Below the pieces are notes generated by a model. It searched no databases. It was given only the letters and a program-made list of their open reading frames with translations, and was not told the origin of the DNA. 64,000 bases of DNA, taken from assembly GCA_030272155.1 (NCBI GenBank), contig CP126199.1, positions 868,001 through 932,000 on the forward strand, written 5' to 3'. How positions within the stretch are numbered: position 1 is the stretch's first letter; each line of letters begins with the position of its first letter. Positions 21,299 through 32,495 of this stretch are shown here, one piece after another. The translations under genes and the position numbers were made by a program. Source of the DNA: Tetradesmus obliquus. Lineage: Eukaryota; Chlorophyta; Chlorophyceae; Sphaeropleales; Scenedesmaceae.

Positions 21299-22249
21299 CT
21301 ACTGCTGTTGTCTCGTGCGCAATGCTATCACACCCATACCCGCCATCTCACAAGAAGATGCAGCAGAGAACCAGCGAGGGCTGTAGCCCTGCATGTGCTT
21401 GGTTTGTGCATACGCAGGCAATGCTGGCGCATCACTCTGGGGCTCCTGCTCCGCGTGCACCAGGTCGTGGCTGGGACTCACACTCTTGCGCGCTGCAAGC
21501 TGCTGCTGCTGCAGCGGCAGCGGCGGCGGTGACTGCTGCGGCCCGTACTCCTGCAAACCAGGCTGCCCTGGCCCCTGAGGTGCTGACACATCAGCTGTGG
21601 CAGCAGCAGAGCCAGAGGCGGCGCCAAGCACAGCCTGCTGCACCCCACCATCACCTGTTGCCAGAGCCGCTCTCTCGTTGCCCAACTGCAGGAGCTTGCG
21701 CTGGAGCTGCGGGCAGTTGTGCCGGCAGCTGCAACGCTGCAGGCTGCTGCAGCTGCTGCCAGGCCTCTGCCGCGATGGCTGCAGCCATGCCTGGGGATGG
21801 AGGCGGAGACTGCGGCGGCGGCGGTGGAGGTGACGGCGAGTGCGGAGAGCCGCAGCGCTGCTGCTGCTGCCATTGCAGTCCCTGCTGCTGCTGCAGTCCC
21901 TGCTGCTGCTGTTGCCTAGACACCAATGGCACAGCCCCGTGCGGTTGCTGCCCCTGCTGCACCGGCTGCGTCTGCGCTGCTGGCCGCGCCCCTTGTTGCT
22001 GCTGCTGCCCCTGCTGCTGCTCCCGAGCATCTCTGTCTGCTGCTGCTGCTGGTGGTGCTGGTGGTGTAGTTGCTGCTGCTGGCGGTGGTGGTGGTGTTGC
22101 TGCTGCTGCGGCAGCGGCTGCCGCTGCAGCTGCCGCAGATGCTGCTGCTGCAGCCGCATCTGCTCTTGCATCCTTGCGCTGGCCTGCTGGGTGCAACCCG
22201 TTGGGTGTTCTGAGCTGTGGGGCTGCCGCGCGCTGCTGCTGATTAGCAC
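21299..22249 (-). CDS. possible Q-rich coding exon(s), frame uncertain
   Basis: Both strands are open here because of CAG/CTG runs. On the minus strand one frame is open for about 316 codons, beginning with a Gln/His-rich part and ending in a more ordinary stretch (RKLLQLGNERAALATGDGG, then PPLPLQQQQLAARKSVS). A second minus frame has Ala/Pro and Gln runs. This may be the C-terminal continuation of the repetitive minus-strand locus to its right. Start, splice sites and frame are unresolved. Confidence 0.3.
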   Translation of the reverse strand: MLISSSARQPHSSEHPTGCTQQASARMQEQMRLQQQHLRQLQRQPLPQQQQHHHHRQQQQLHHQHHQQQQQTEMLGSSSRGSSSNKGRGQQRRRSRCSRGSNRTGLCHWCLGNSSSRDCSSSRDCNGSSSSAAALRTRRHLHRRRRSLRLHPQAWLQPSRQRPGSSCSSLQRCSCRHNCPQLQRKLLQLGNERAALATGDGGVQQAVLGAASGSAAATADVSAPQGPGQPGLQEYGPQQSPPPLPLQQQQLAARKSVSPSHDLVHAEQEPQSDAPALPAYAQTKHMQGYSPRWFSAASSCEMAGMGVIALRTRQQQ

Positions 22250-22421
22250 GCTGCTTTCAATTCTGCTGCTGCTGCTGCTGGCCTTTCATTGGCCGGGCAT
22301 CATCCACATCCTGTGCAAAAACAGCACACAGGCAGTGTTGGTGATGAGTCGCTTGCTCCTGTGCAGCGCTCGCATGTGCGGTGTGAGCACCTAGCTGTAG
22401 CTATGCATGCAGCAGTTGATG

Positions 22422-22537
22422 CACAAGCACGACAAGCGCACAAGCATGACAAGCGCAGAATCACGACAAGCGCAGAATCACGACAAGCGCGGAATCACAA
22501 CAAGCGCAGAATCACGACAAGCACACAATCAGGACAG
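22422..22537 (+). repeat. 17-bp minisatellite
   Basis: Six to seven tandem copies of a 17-bp unit based on CACGACAAGCGCAGAAT, with single-base changes between copies. It lies between the Q-rich segment and the armadillo-like exon. Confidence 0.9.
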
Positions 22538-22709
22538 ATGCACAGTTGCGCCCAACATGATGCAAGAGGCGGCTCATGATCCAGACAGCCTGCTGCAGAT
22601 GTGGCCTGGTGAAAGATAGCAGCAGAAGGATCGGCTCAGCATCAGTTGGAAAGATTCTGAACAAAATGACAGTGTGCTGTTCAGCACACTGCTGTGGCAT
22701 GCTGGGCCC

Positions 22710-23314
22710 ACCTGCTGCCCCGCCAGACGCTTCCGCACGTGACGGCCTGGCGGCAACAACGCAGCAGCAGCAGCGCCGTGCCCATTGAACGCGCCCATGC
22801 CAGCAGCAGCACCAGAGGCAGCACCACCAGCAGCAGCAGCAGCACCAACAGCAGCTGTTGCGCCTGCTGCCTTCTGCGCTTGCTCTGAAGCCAATCTAGC
22901 CTGGTTTGCATGCATCTGCGCTGTGCTGTGCAGCTGCATTCGCGCCAGCAGCTGCTGCGGGCTCAGCAGGCCCTGCAACTGCTGCAGCTGGCCCTGCACC
23001 TGCTGCTCCGCTGTTACATGCTGCTTCAGGGCATCACTGCCGGCAGCAAGCTTCTTTAGCACCCGTGCAGCTAGCACATGCACATCGGTGTTGCCACTGC
23101 CCAGCAGCTGCACCAGCGCAGTGAGCGCGCCTGGCTCTGCTGCCACACGCTGTTTCAGGGCATCACTGCCAGTAGCAAGCAACTGCACATCAAAAATGCG
23201 CAGCGTGCAGTTGTCTCGCGGCACCCCTGCAGGGTCCAACTGCTGCTGCTGCAGCTACTGTGGCTGCAACAGCTGCATAGGTTTGTGCCGCTCAGGTAGG
23301 GCCAGAGGTGGCAC
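22710..23314 (-). CDS. armadillo-like exon of the repetitive minus-strand locus
   Basis: The minus strand encodes two adjacent similar segments, ATGSDALKQRVAAEPGA and AAGSDALKQHVTAE, separated by LVQLLGSGNTDVHVLAARVL. They resemble armadillo-type helical repeats. A glutamine/alanine-rich tail ends near a donor GTGGGC at about 22710. The segment begins after acceptor CTTGCAG (exon edge 23314) with VPPLALPERHKPMQLLQ. That is clearly similar to the start of the module at 24215 (VPDLTLPQQSIAMQLLQ), so it is a fourth copy of the module start. A TAG codon interrupts this beginning, so translation may start at a later acceptor (CCCTGCAG, near 23236) or the copy may be decayed. Confidence 0.45.
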
Positions 23315-23648
23315 CTGCAAGCAGTGGATCACCGCAGCGGCAGCCTTCATAGCAGCATGCGCTCAACACAGCAGCACTGCACACCAATGCACGCTTGCTG
23401 CAAACGCCAGTCATTGAACCATTGTATGCCTAACAAAGCATGCACAGAACATGCCAGGCCGGTGATGCAGTGCAGCTCAACGGGACTGCCCGTAAGTCGA
23501 ATACGCATTGACTGCCGCACTCACGATGGGTCACAGGTACATGCACTGCGATGCAAGGCAAGAAATGCATGCACGTGAGGAATGCGCGAGCTGCTGCCCA
23601 TCCCAGACAGAAGCGGTGGCTGTAGAGTGCACCGATTGCTGCACCAAC

Positions 23649-24215
23649 CTGGCAGGAAGCACCAGCACCAGCAGCACCAGCACCAGCAGCTACGCCTGCA
23701 GGGCAGCAGCCTGCTCCTGACCTGAGACTGCAAGTGCTGGCGCAGCCCGTAAAGCTGCTGCATTGCATAAGCCTGCTGATGCTGACAACAAAGCGACGAA
23801 CTTGCACGTCCTGCCGTCGCTGCTGCAACAGCCGCAGCGGCCAGCTGCACAGTCTCTTCTCCTGCAGCAGCTGCAGCACCTGATCCACTGCTCGCAGGTA
23901 CTCGCAGACTGAGCTTGGCGCCAGCTTGTCAAAGCCCTTGAGCAAGGCATCTAAATTGCGCTGCTGCAGCAGCACGTCCATCTCTCTGCTGCCGCCAGCA
24001 GCAGCTGACCAGCGCTCCATCACAGCACGCTCGTCACAGCTGACCTGGCCCGAGGGCCGAGCCTCAGACAGCAGCTCACAGACCTGATCCAGGGTCAAGT
24101 GTCCTGCAAGTGACAGAGCTCTTGGCTGCTGGTGCTGCTGCTGTCGCTGCTGCTGCTGCTGCTGCTGCAGCAGCTGCATAGCAATTGACTGCTGGGGTAG
24201 GGTGAGATCTGGCAC
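23649..24215 (-). CDS. module copy 3 (WSAAAGGSR module), exon of repetitive locus
   Basis: An open exon of 189 codons between acceptor CCTCAG (24215) and donor CAG/GTTGGTG (23649). It holds a glutamine run and then LDQVCELLSEARP, ERWSAAAGGSREMDVLLQQ, LDALLKGF and CEYLRAVDQVLQLLQE. Two paralogous modules with the same order lie at 24511-25115 and near 26.2-26.8 kb. All end at the same kind of donor. No known domain name fits. The copies may be spliced into one long protein after the SBP/ankyrin part, or be decayed exon duplications. Confidence 0.45.
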
Positions 24216-24510
24216 CTGAGGAAGATAACCGCAGCAGCAACATTCACAGCAGCCTGAGCAGGCGGCAAACATAAATGCACACTTCTGCTGGCTGATGATG
24301 CATGAAAGGAACTGGCGAAGCTGAGCGGTGCAGGCGCAGCTCAAACAGCCTGCCCATAAGGCAAATCACCCCCTGGTCTGCGACAGCAACATGTTGTTAA
24401 CACGAGGCTGCAATGCAAGGCATGCATGTGAGTAGTTGACTGGGCTCCTGCCCAATCCCAACTAACAGCTGTGGCTGTACAGGATCAGAGCGCACGGCCA
24501 CTGCACCAAC

Positions 24511-25115
24511 CTGACAAGAAGCAGCGGCACCAGTAGCACGAGCAGCAGCACCAGCGCCAGCGCCAGCAGCCTGCTGCTGATCTGCCGGCGCAGGCACAGG
24601 GGCTGCACCGCGCCGTGCTGCTGCTGCTGTTGCTGCCAAGCTTGCCTCGACTGCATCGCGCAGTTGGGCGTGCACACACTCCAGTTGCTGCTGCAGCTGC
24701 TGCGCGCTGTACAGCCCCTGCTCCTGCAGACGCTGCAGCACCTCCACCACTGCTTGCAGGTACTCGCACACGGTGCTTGGCTCCAGCAGCTGGTCTCCTA
24801 TACCAGGCTGCTGGAAGCCCTTGAGCAGGGCATCAAGATTGTGCTGCTGCAGCAGCACGTCCATGTCTCTGCTGCCGCCAGCAGCAGCTGACCAGCGCAC
24901 CAACACAGCACGCTCAGCACGGTTGATGTTTCTGAGGGGTCGTGCTTCAGAGAGTGCTGCTGCTGCAGGAGGAGGTGGAGGGTGCTGCTGCTGCAGGTGC
25001 TGCTGATGGCCACGCTGCATGATGCTGGCTGGCAGTGCCCAGTCAGCAGCTGCAGGCTGCACAGCAGCAGCTGGTTGAAGCCCACTGCAGCATGCCGCGG
25101 GCGGCTGCACCCCTG
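24511..25115 (-). CDS. module copy 2 (WSAAAGGSR module), exon of repetitive locus
   Basis: Open minus-strand exon between an AACACAG acceptor (25115) and donor CAG/GTTGGTG (24511). The entering phase is 1 and the leaving phase 0. A His/Gln/Pro-rich beginning is followed by LSEARPLRNINRAERAV, RWSAAAGGSRDMDVLLQQ, LDALLKGFQQPGIGDQLLEP, CEYLQAVVEVLQRLQEQGLY and an Ala-rich end. From RWSAAAGG to the donor it is nearly identical to copy 1 at 26.2-26.7 kb, so these two copies are closer to each other than to copy 3. Confidence 0.45.
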
Positions 25116-26125
25116 CTGTGTTGCTGCTGGTGTGGCTGGTGAAGTGCACCTGATCAAACAAAACATGCGCAAGCACGCATGCTTCAAGACCACAGGTGCC
25201 TGGCTCGACATGTTGTAGCATGCACATCTCAGTAACAGGAGCTCTGCCGCCAGGCAGCCACTGCAGGGTTTCACACATAGCAGGACACCAGCTGCTGTGA
25301 GCTTGCATTCAAGTAAACCAGAGCCTGGCGGTGCCCACCTGCACGAGGTTGAGTGGTGCTGCGTTGATCTTGGTCAGGCAGCAGCCTGACAACTGTGGCA
25401 CAACGGCTGTGGGGATGTTGACATGAGGCTTGGTGTGTCCGCACAAACTTTGCAGAAAACGCTCTCCTGGCCCCCCTGCAACCACATATACAAGTGTTCA
25501 ATGTGTTCGCATGATTTCCAAACAAAGCCGCCGATCAACCAGATTGGATTCAACCGTGTTAAACAAACACTGCTTGTCAGACGGCTGCTGGCAGCCCAGT
25601 TAACTGAACCCTATAGAATTAATGCTTTGGACTCAGATGCACACAACTGTGATTGTGCGAATGTTGGCATAGCTTGCTGTTGTAGTCATTCAGAAGCACA
25701 GCAGCAGAGCAAGCTCTAAACATTGCACCAGTGTTTTGAAACCAGAAGTCTGACCTATGGCTGTGCAGCTAGCTAAGCAGCTTGGTGCATGATTTGGGCT
25801 CAAGAAACTGTTATGAGTGATCACTGCCACGGCTTCCTGCAGTGAGCACAGTGCAGTTGAGCTGAGAGCTGTGGTGCTTGACACCACCCCACCTGCAATG
25901 CAGGTGCCGTCCTTGTGCACTGACAGCTGCACTTTGAAGTTGGCCTGCTTCCAGGCGCCACCAAAGGCTGAGGCCAGCAGGGTTGAGGGCAGCAAACACC
26001 TCAAGCAGATTCTGCTGCTGCTGTTGTCCACCTGAAGGCACGTGATGCCGGCAGGTTCCTACGGTCGTGCAGCAGGCAGCAAATAGCACAGATATGTTGC
26101 AGAAAGCGTTGATCAGCGCAAATCA

Positions 26126-28052
26126 TCATGATCCATGATGTGTTGTGCATTTGATGAGTAGGTGAATGGGCTCCTGCTCAATCCCAACCAGCAGTGGCTG
26201 CACAGGAGCAGAGCGCACGGTCACGGCACCAACCTGCCACAAAGCAGTGGCACCAGTAGCACGAGCCGCAGCACCAGCGCCAGCGCCAGCAGCCTGCCAG
26301 GAGCACCAGCAGTGCTCCTGATCTGCCGGCGCAGGCACAGGGGCTGCACCGCGCTGTGCTGCTGCTGCTGTTGCTGCTGCTGTTGCTGCCAAGCTTGCCT
26401 CGACTGCAGCGCGCAGTTGGGCGTGCACACACTCCAGTTGCTGCTGCAGCTGCTGCGCGCTGTACAGCCCCTGCTCTTGCAGCAGCTGCAGCACCTCCAC
26501 CACTGCTCGCAGGTACTCGCACACGGTGCTTGGCTCCAGCAGGTGGCCCCCTATACCAGGCTCCTGGAAGTCCTTGAGCAAGGCATGAAGATTGTGCTGC
26601 TGCAGCAGCACGTCCATGTCTCTGCTGCCGCCAGCAGCAGCTGACCAGCGCGCCATCACACGCTCGGCACAGCTGATGTTGGGGAAGGGCCGTGCCTTAG
26701 ACAGTAGCTCACCAACCTGGTCCAGGGTTACTGCAAGTGACGCAGCTCCAGGCTGCTGCTGCTGCTGCTGCTGCTGGGTAAGCGGCTGCATGAGGTGACC
26801 TGCAGCAGCTGCGGCCGAGTTGCCTGTCACCGCTGCTGCAAGCCTGCGCGGTGCTGACAGCCTGCGCTTTCTGCCAAGCCTGCCAGCTGCTGCGCTGACT
26901 GCTGCGCCTCCTGTGCCAGGCAGCTGCCCCTGCCCTGGCTCTTCCTCCATTATGGTGTCTGCATCAGCAGCCTGGATGGCAAGGGCTGGCTGGTAGGGCG
27001 CATGCGTGGCAGGTGCAACATGCTGCTCTGGAGCACCTGCCGCTCCGCCTGCTGCTGCTGTTGCTGTTCCACCTGATGGTGCTGATGCTGGCGCTGCTGC
27101 TGCTGTGGCGGCTGCCGCTGGCATCGGGCTTCCGGCCTCCACTGGCTGCTCCCAATCCTGCAGCTGCAGCTCGATTGCCAGGCAGGCCGGCATCTCCAGG
27201 AACAGCCAGCTGCACTGCTGCCGCAGGTGCTGCAGCAGGCAGGCCACTGTGCGCTGCTCAAGGCTGCTGTGCTGCAGGTGCTGCTGCAGCGAGAAACAGA
27301 TTGGTGTCGCTCCAGCAGGCCTGATGCCATCCAGTGCCTCATGCAGCCCCAAGCACCAGGCCGTTGCAGCTGCAAACAAGCCAGCAGTGACTGCTGCTGA
27401 GCTGCTGCCATCAGGCGGCATTGCTGCCGGCAGCAGCCTATTCAGCAGCAGCTGCAGCAGCCTGCCGCCATCGCCCTGAGGGCTGGCTTTGCGTTTGGCG
27501 GCCCACTGCAGAGCGGCACCACAGCAGGCTGCAGGGTGGGCGCCATACTGCAGCAGCTGCTCTGCTGCTGTGTAGTTGCCAAGCACCACCGCTGCTGCGA
27601 GTGCAGCAGGTCGTCTTGGCTGGCTGAGGCAGCCAGCACAGCAATGCGCCCGGCAGCGCCCTCAGCAGACAGGGCAGCAGCATACACTGCAGACAGCAGG
27701 TCACCTGCAGCAGCACAACCATGTGTCACATGCCATTGAATACGGCTCTGCCAAGTGACAAGGCACATGATGCATTGGAGCGCTGGTGAGTGCGTGTAAG
27801 TGCTGGCTGTGTTGCACAACTGGGGCGCACCGGAGTCGTGTTCAGCATGCGACAGGCGGGTGCCGCGAGGCGTGAGCATGGCATGGTTGTGTGTGTTGTG
27901 TGCAAAATCAAGCTGCACAGTGAGCACGGCCTTGCTGCAATGGCAGCTCTCACCTGCAGGCCCAACAACGATCTCCACCTGCTAGGGGTTGGATGCACTG
28001 AGCGTGTCGGGGACGCTGCGCACCAAGCTGTTCACCTGCTGCCAGAGCTCAG

Positions 28053-28103
<51 letters not shown>

Positions 28104-28906
28104 CACCGCAACAACTGAGTGCGCTGCTGCCTGGGACTATCTTTGTGGTGCGCTGAACCTGGTATGCCTCAACAATCAAACTTGTAACGGCTGCTCCAGG
28201 TATGCTCGACAGCAGCTGCTTCAGCCAGCCGAGCAGCCAATCAACCAGCACAGGCTGCCCGCTCCGCGCAAACAGCTGCAGCAGCTGCAGTGCTGCTGCT
28301 TGGCAGTGTGCATGCTGCTGTGCAACCGCGGTTGCCTTAGTGCCGCGCAGCTGCAGCAGTGTCATCAGCAGCCGGCTCGCCTCAGCTGCGTGCGGACTGC
28401 AGCAGGCCAGTGGCAAAAAGCAAGCAGAGATAGCAGAACATTGGTTGACGCTTTCTGTGACAGCTTCACAAGCAGGGCAACAGAAACCCATGTCTGCTTG
28501 CTAGAGACTGCTTCCCGAGTTCTACTACTCACGGCGGTCAGCTGCAATCGCACAGTCATACAGTGCTACGCAGCTCAGGCATTACCATCTGCATACAGCT
28601 GTGAGCATCACTGCACGAACATGCACAGTACACAAACCAGCCGTCTTGTCTTGGCTCTATGATGTTAACAGACCAGAGCCGTGAATGCTGTCAGCACAAG
28701 CAACTCACAGGTTCTGCAGTGCCTCCACCACAGCAGCGTCTGCGTCCAGCACCAGTACAGGCAGTGACTCGCTTCTGAAGCGCAGCTTGGTCTTTGCTGC
28801 CGCCCCCAGCACGCCTTTGCCGCCAGCGAACATCTCAGATGGCACCTGCACCGACCAGCTGCTGCTGCTGCTGTCGCTGCTGGCAGTGCTACAGCTGCAG
28901 CCAGTG

Positions 28907-28955
<49 letters not shown>

Positions 28956-29367
28956 TGTCGCTGACATCACCAGCGCTGATGACCTGGCTGCTGTCAGGTG
29001 GAGCCACAGCAGCAACAAAGTGCAACAGTCGCATGCGCTCGTCCAGCCGCACCAATGCGCGATTGCCTGCGATGTTGCGCCCGTTGATCAGAAGCTGCGC
29101 GCCTGCTGCTGCAGCAACTGACCGTGACAGGAAGGCTGGCCAGACGCTTAGCAGCTGTGGTGTGCTGTTTGCGGGTCCCATAGCTACGCAGGTTCCTTGT
29201 TGGTTGACTGACACCATGCAGCCCTCCAAGCACGCAGTGTGGCTGCGGCTGCTGAAAGATGGATCACTGCGAGCGCACTTTGCAGCCAGCCTGCACATCC
29301 AGGTGTGCAGCTGCTGCACGCTTGGCTTCTGGCTGACAGCTATGCCAGCCAAAATGCAGCCAGGCAT
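26126..29367 (-). CDS. SBP (CRR1/SPL7)-type C-terminal region with ankyrin-like part; zinc finger not found
   Basis: Resembles the C-terminal half of SQUAMOSA-promoter-binding proteins of the copper-regulator class. From the left of the protein: AMPGCILAGIAV (cf. RPGC), WPAFLSRSVAAAAGAQLLI then NGRNI, WSVQVPSEM and SESLPVLVLDADAAVVEAL. This exon ends at donor GTGAGT (28709). The next exon (28396 downwards) gives PHAAEASRLLMTLLQLRG and LLQLFARSGQ, then a Ser run. Ankyrin-like sequence follows near 27.1-27.7 kb (NYTAAEQLLQYGAHPAA), then module copy 1 and either donor CAG/GTTGGTG at 26234 or a stop at 26126. The region around 27.6 kb seems to change frame by one base between DLLSAVYAAALSAEGAAG and ALAAAVVLGNYTAAEQ, so a missed splice, an error or decay is possible. 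No SBP zinc finger is seen upstream before the next gene. Confidence 0.5.
28053..28102 (+). repeat. CTG trinucleotide tract
   Basis: About 16 CTG units on the plus strand; on the minus coding strand they read as a serine run (AGC). A similar tract with the same reading lies at about 28909-28950. Confidence 0.9.
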
Positions 29368-29702
29368 GGCGCCTTGGTTGCCAAGGTGCGGCAAAAGGCC
29401 GGGTGGATGCTGTCCGTTGCCGACGCTAGAAACTGGTCGCAGTCAACTGCAGGTGTGCAGGGACATTGCGTGCAGTGAGGGCAGCCAGAGAGTGTGGGGC
29501 ATAAACGGCAGACGGCAGTACGTCATGAACATACGAGTTGCAGGCGATGGTGATACTCTGCAGATGCATGCTTGGGTAGCTGCATGACAATTGATGTAGG
29601 ACTGTGTTAGTAGTGCTACAGGTTCACTCCGCATCTGCAGGACAGCTGTCATAAAGACCGGCTATGAGCCTTAATCAATTTAATCTGGTATGCGTTGCAT
29701 AA
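29368..29702. other. gap between two minus-strand regulators
   Basis: About 335 bases between the first visible part of the SBP-like gene and the stop codon of the zipper gene. An open minus frame runs back to about 29.43 kb, so an earlier SBP-gene exon edge may lie here (candidate acceptors near 29.43-29.45 kb). Nothing else is supported. Confidence 0.4.
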
Positions 29703-31608
29703 TCAGTTTTCCGTACCTGCGCCTGGGTGGCCAGGGAAAACGCTGTGCAGACCAACGTCAGCACCGTAAACCCCAGCGTCCCCTGCTAGCCCACTCTGCG
29801 GCTGCTGGTCCTGCTGCTGCTGCTGCCCTTGCGGCAGCAGCTGAGCATCATGAGCACCCCATGGCATTGGGATCACTGACAGCTGCTGCGCAAAGTGCTC
29901 TGCCTGGTCGATGTCCATGCTTGCAGCATCCTGTGTGGGCTCATTGCACTGCAGCAAGCATGGCACAAATTTGATGCAGGAGGAGCTGTGAGTTATCAAC
30001 GCCGCAAAACACATCATCAGGAAGGCACGTGCACCAACAGCACTTCACTGGTCCACTGGTAGAAGCACCAGCGTCTACAAGCAACACAAGCCGCCTTATC
30101 TGCCCATGGTGCTGTTGCATGTGTTTTGAGCAGGTACTTGCTGCTGTTGCTGCTGCAACAGTGGGTTGTGTCGCCACAAGTGCAGCAACAGCTGCCCACC
30201 AGCAAGCAACAGGCATTGCTGTCATCAGTCACTCCTGCAGCTGTTGCGCTGGCATGCTAGTCAATCATGCTCACCCCATCGGACGCCAGAAAGTCGTCTA
30301 TGGACGGATTGCCCTGCAGAAGATACATAACAATCAATTAATTCATCATCTAAGTAGGTGGTGTGCATCGAATGATGATAGATCCCGTGATGTCAGGGTA
30401 ACAAGCTGCAACGGTGTAATGCAAGGACTAACACGCCAAGGATGCCGTGTAAATTTCGAAGCGAACGTGACAATGCAGCATCCAGTAACTACAGTACCAC
30501 CAGCTTAACCAGTGTCCCTTGTTTCAGCAGTCGTAAACATGATGCAGTGTGCACAACCAACTGCCTCCCTGCGGGTGCTGAGCATGCAAGTGCTGTGTAT
30601 ACACTACCTGCGGTAAGCCGGGCAGTCCAGCAAGTAGCAGGGGAGCCCAGCATGACATTGATGGTGCTGCGGGACCTGCTGCTGCTGCTGCTGCTGCTGA
30701 GGCGGTGGCATTGCTACCGCCTGCTGTTGAAGCTGCCATTCTTGCAAAGTTGGGTGCTGCAGCTCCTGAGAAGCTCTGTCCTGCAGCAGCTGCTGCTGCT
30801 TGTGCCAATGATGCTGATGATGATTGACCTGTCGCAGCAAATGCTGTCGTGTCAGCGCTTGCTGCGGCTGCTGCAGCAGCACAGCCTGCTGGGTAGCCTG
30901 CAGCCGCTGCTGTAGCAGCAACTGCCGCTGTCTGTGTGGTGCATGGCATTGCACCAGATTGCTGCCAGAACCCAACACCAGAATCTGCGATCAGCCCAGC
31001 GCCACTACCATATGGCTGCAGGCTCTGCGCAAAGCAGCAGCCAGGATTGTAGGGTGTTAGACGGTGCTGGCACGCGCAGCCACAGTGATACACCACAGTC
31101 CAGCTCGACACCATTGTATTGTGGGCTGTGCTCATGCTGCCACCGCTACATGGACTGCAAGCAGACGGTGAGCGCTCTTGCAGGATATGCAATGTACCAC
31201 TGTGCAACATACAACTGTGCTGCCCATCCATAAAATGCAGTAAAACGCGTTGCATTCAATGCGCAACAGAGACACCGCTGAAGTTTGGTTTGCCGTAGGC
31301 CTGTGAAAAGACCAGAGTCTGCGCTACCCACCTGCTGCCACTGCTGCTGCTGCTCCAGCAGTCTGGTCTGCAGCTGTTGTTCCAGCAAGCATGGCAACCA
31401 GGATGCTGGTACCGCCTGCAGGGCCTGCCACATGAATGGAGACAGCTGGCAGAGCACCTGCCACGTGGCTGCAGACAGCTGGTCCGGCATGTGCCACATG
31501 GCAACGGACAGCTGGTGCAGCTCCTGCAGAACTTGTGTGGGCAGCTGCTGCAGCTGCTGCATCTGCAGCAGCTGCGGCAGAGTCAGGCCACCGGCTGCTG
31601 CTGGGCAG

Positions 31609-31670
<62 letters not shown>

Positions 31671-32495
31671 AGAGGCTGCGCCAGCCCAGAGGTGCTGAAC
31701 TCTTGGGCATCCTCCTGCAGTGTTACAGCCGAGCACAGGCGCAAAGCACAGATACGAATGATGCTGTTGTCGATCTCACCCAGGGAGTGATGCAAAGGAC
31801 TGAGGGAGGCAGGGAGTACAGCAGGGACAGCAGGGCTTGTGCACGATGCAGGGAGAGGGTGATGCGGTGATGGGAAGTATGAGCAAACAGCAAGTAGCAT
31901 ATGCCCAGTTGTGTAGCCATACCAACAGCACATCATATACGCAACACTACCACGGCTGCACATGCCATTGCTGTGCTCTGTGCTTGCGATTAGGCGCCCT
32001 CACCTGTGCGCGCAAGCTCTCTACGTGGTTTTCTAGCTGCTCCAGGAAATCTGCCTGGTGGTGGGCCTTAACCTCCGTGCGAGATGCCAAGGTATGCTTG
32101 CTTGACACTCTGTCCGTCAGCCACTGTTTCAAGCTGTTGTTTGAAGGCAGGTCCTCAGTGGTGTCTGGTGCACCAGCAACCTGAAGGGCGGAGCTTGCAG
32201 CCGCTGCAGCCTCTGCTACCATTTGTTCTGCCCATTTCCTCATGGCTGCAAGGGCGGGGTTGGAGTTTCTCATCACTCTTGATGCGCCTCTCAAGATCTT
32301 CGCCCTGTCGGCTGGCTGTGTAAAGCATGTCCATGCCACCCAGATGGCAAGCAGCACCAGCTGCTTGCTGGCAAGGCTAGTATCCTTACTGCCATCACAT
32401 GCGTCCTACGCACCTAGCTGCTCTTGCTCTAAAATCAACGCCTGCTTACAGCCCTCGAAATACGAATCTTTATCCTTTTCTCGGTAGCTGGGCAT
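29703..32495 (-). CDS. glutamine-rich leucine-zipper protein, putative transcription regulator
   Basis: Proposed exons 32004-32315, 31756-31774 (a 19-nt microexon), 31332-31714, 30608-31024, 30275-30313 and 29703-29948 join in phase into 471 residues up to the stop. The first ends in a coiled coil, ADFLEQLENHVESLRAQ, and the microexon adds IDNSII, extending the zipper. Then come a long Ala run, LPQLLQMQQLQQLPTQVLQ, Ala/Gly-rich DNA, NPSIDDFLASDG and a final acidic, Gln-rich exon. The basic region in front of the zipper is poor, so bZIP identity is only a guess. A good first exon is 32414-32495 (MPSYREKDKDSYF then EGCKQAL), but its phase does not match the 32315 acceptor, so the 5' end needs another small exon. 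The microexon acceptor (GGTGAG) is weak; without it the frame breaks in the CAG tract. Confidence 0.55.
31608..31667 (+). repeat. (CTG)20 tract in coding sequence
   Basis: Twenty uninterrupted CTG units on the plus strand. On the minus strand the tract is translated as alanine or glutamine depending on the frame used. This is one of the longest perfect repeats in the window and a likely site of length polymorphism. Confidence 0.95.

Noticed and set aside
29368-29394. Start codon for the SBP-like gene at 29394
   Set aside because: The codon there is TTG, not ATG; the first ATG in frame is at 29365-29367 and the true start may be further upstream.
31555-31600. A 20-base intron removing the frame conflict after the CAG tract in the zipper gene
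   Set aside because: Twenty bases is too short to splice; the upstream 19-nt microexon explains the frame better.
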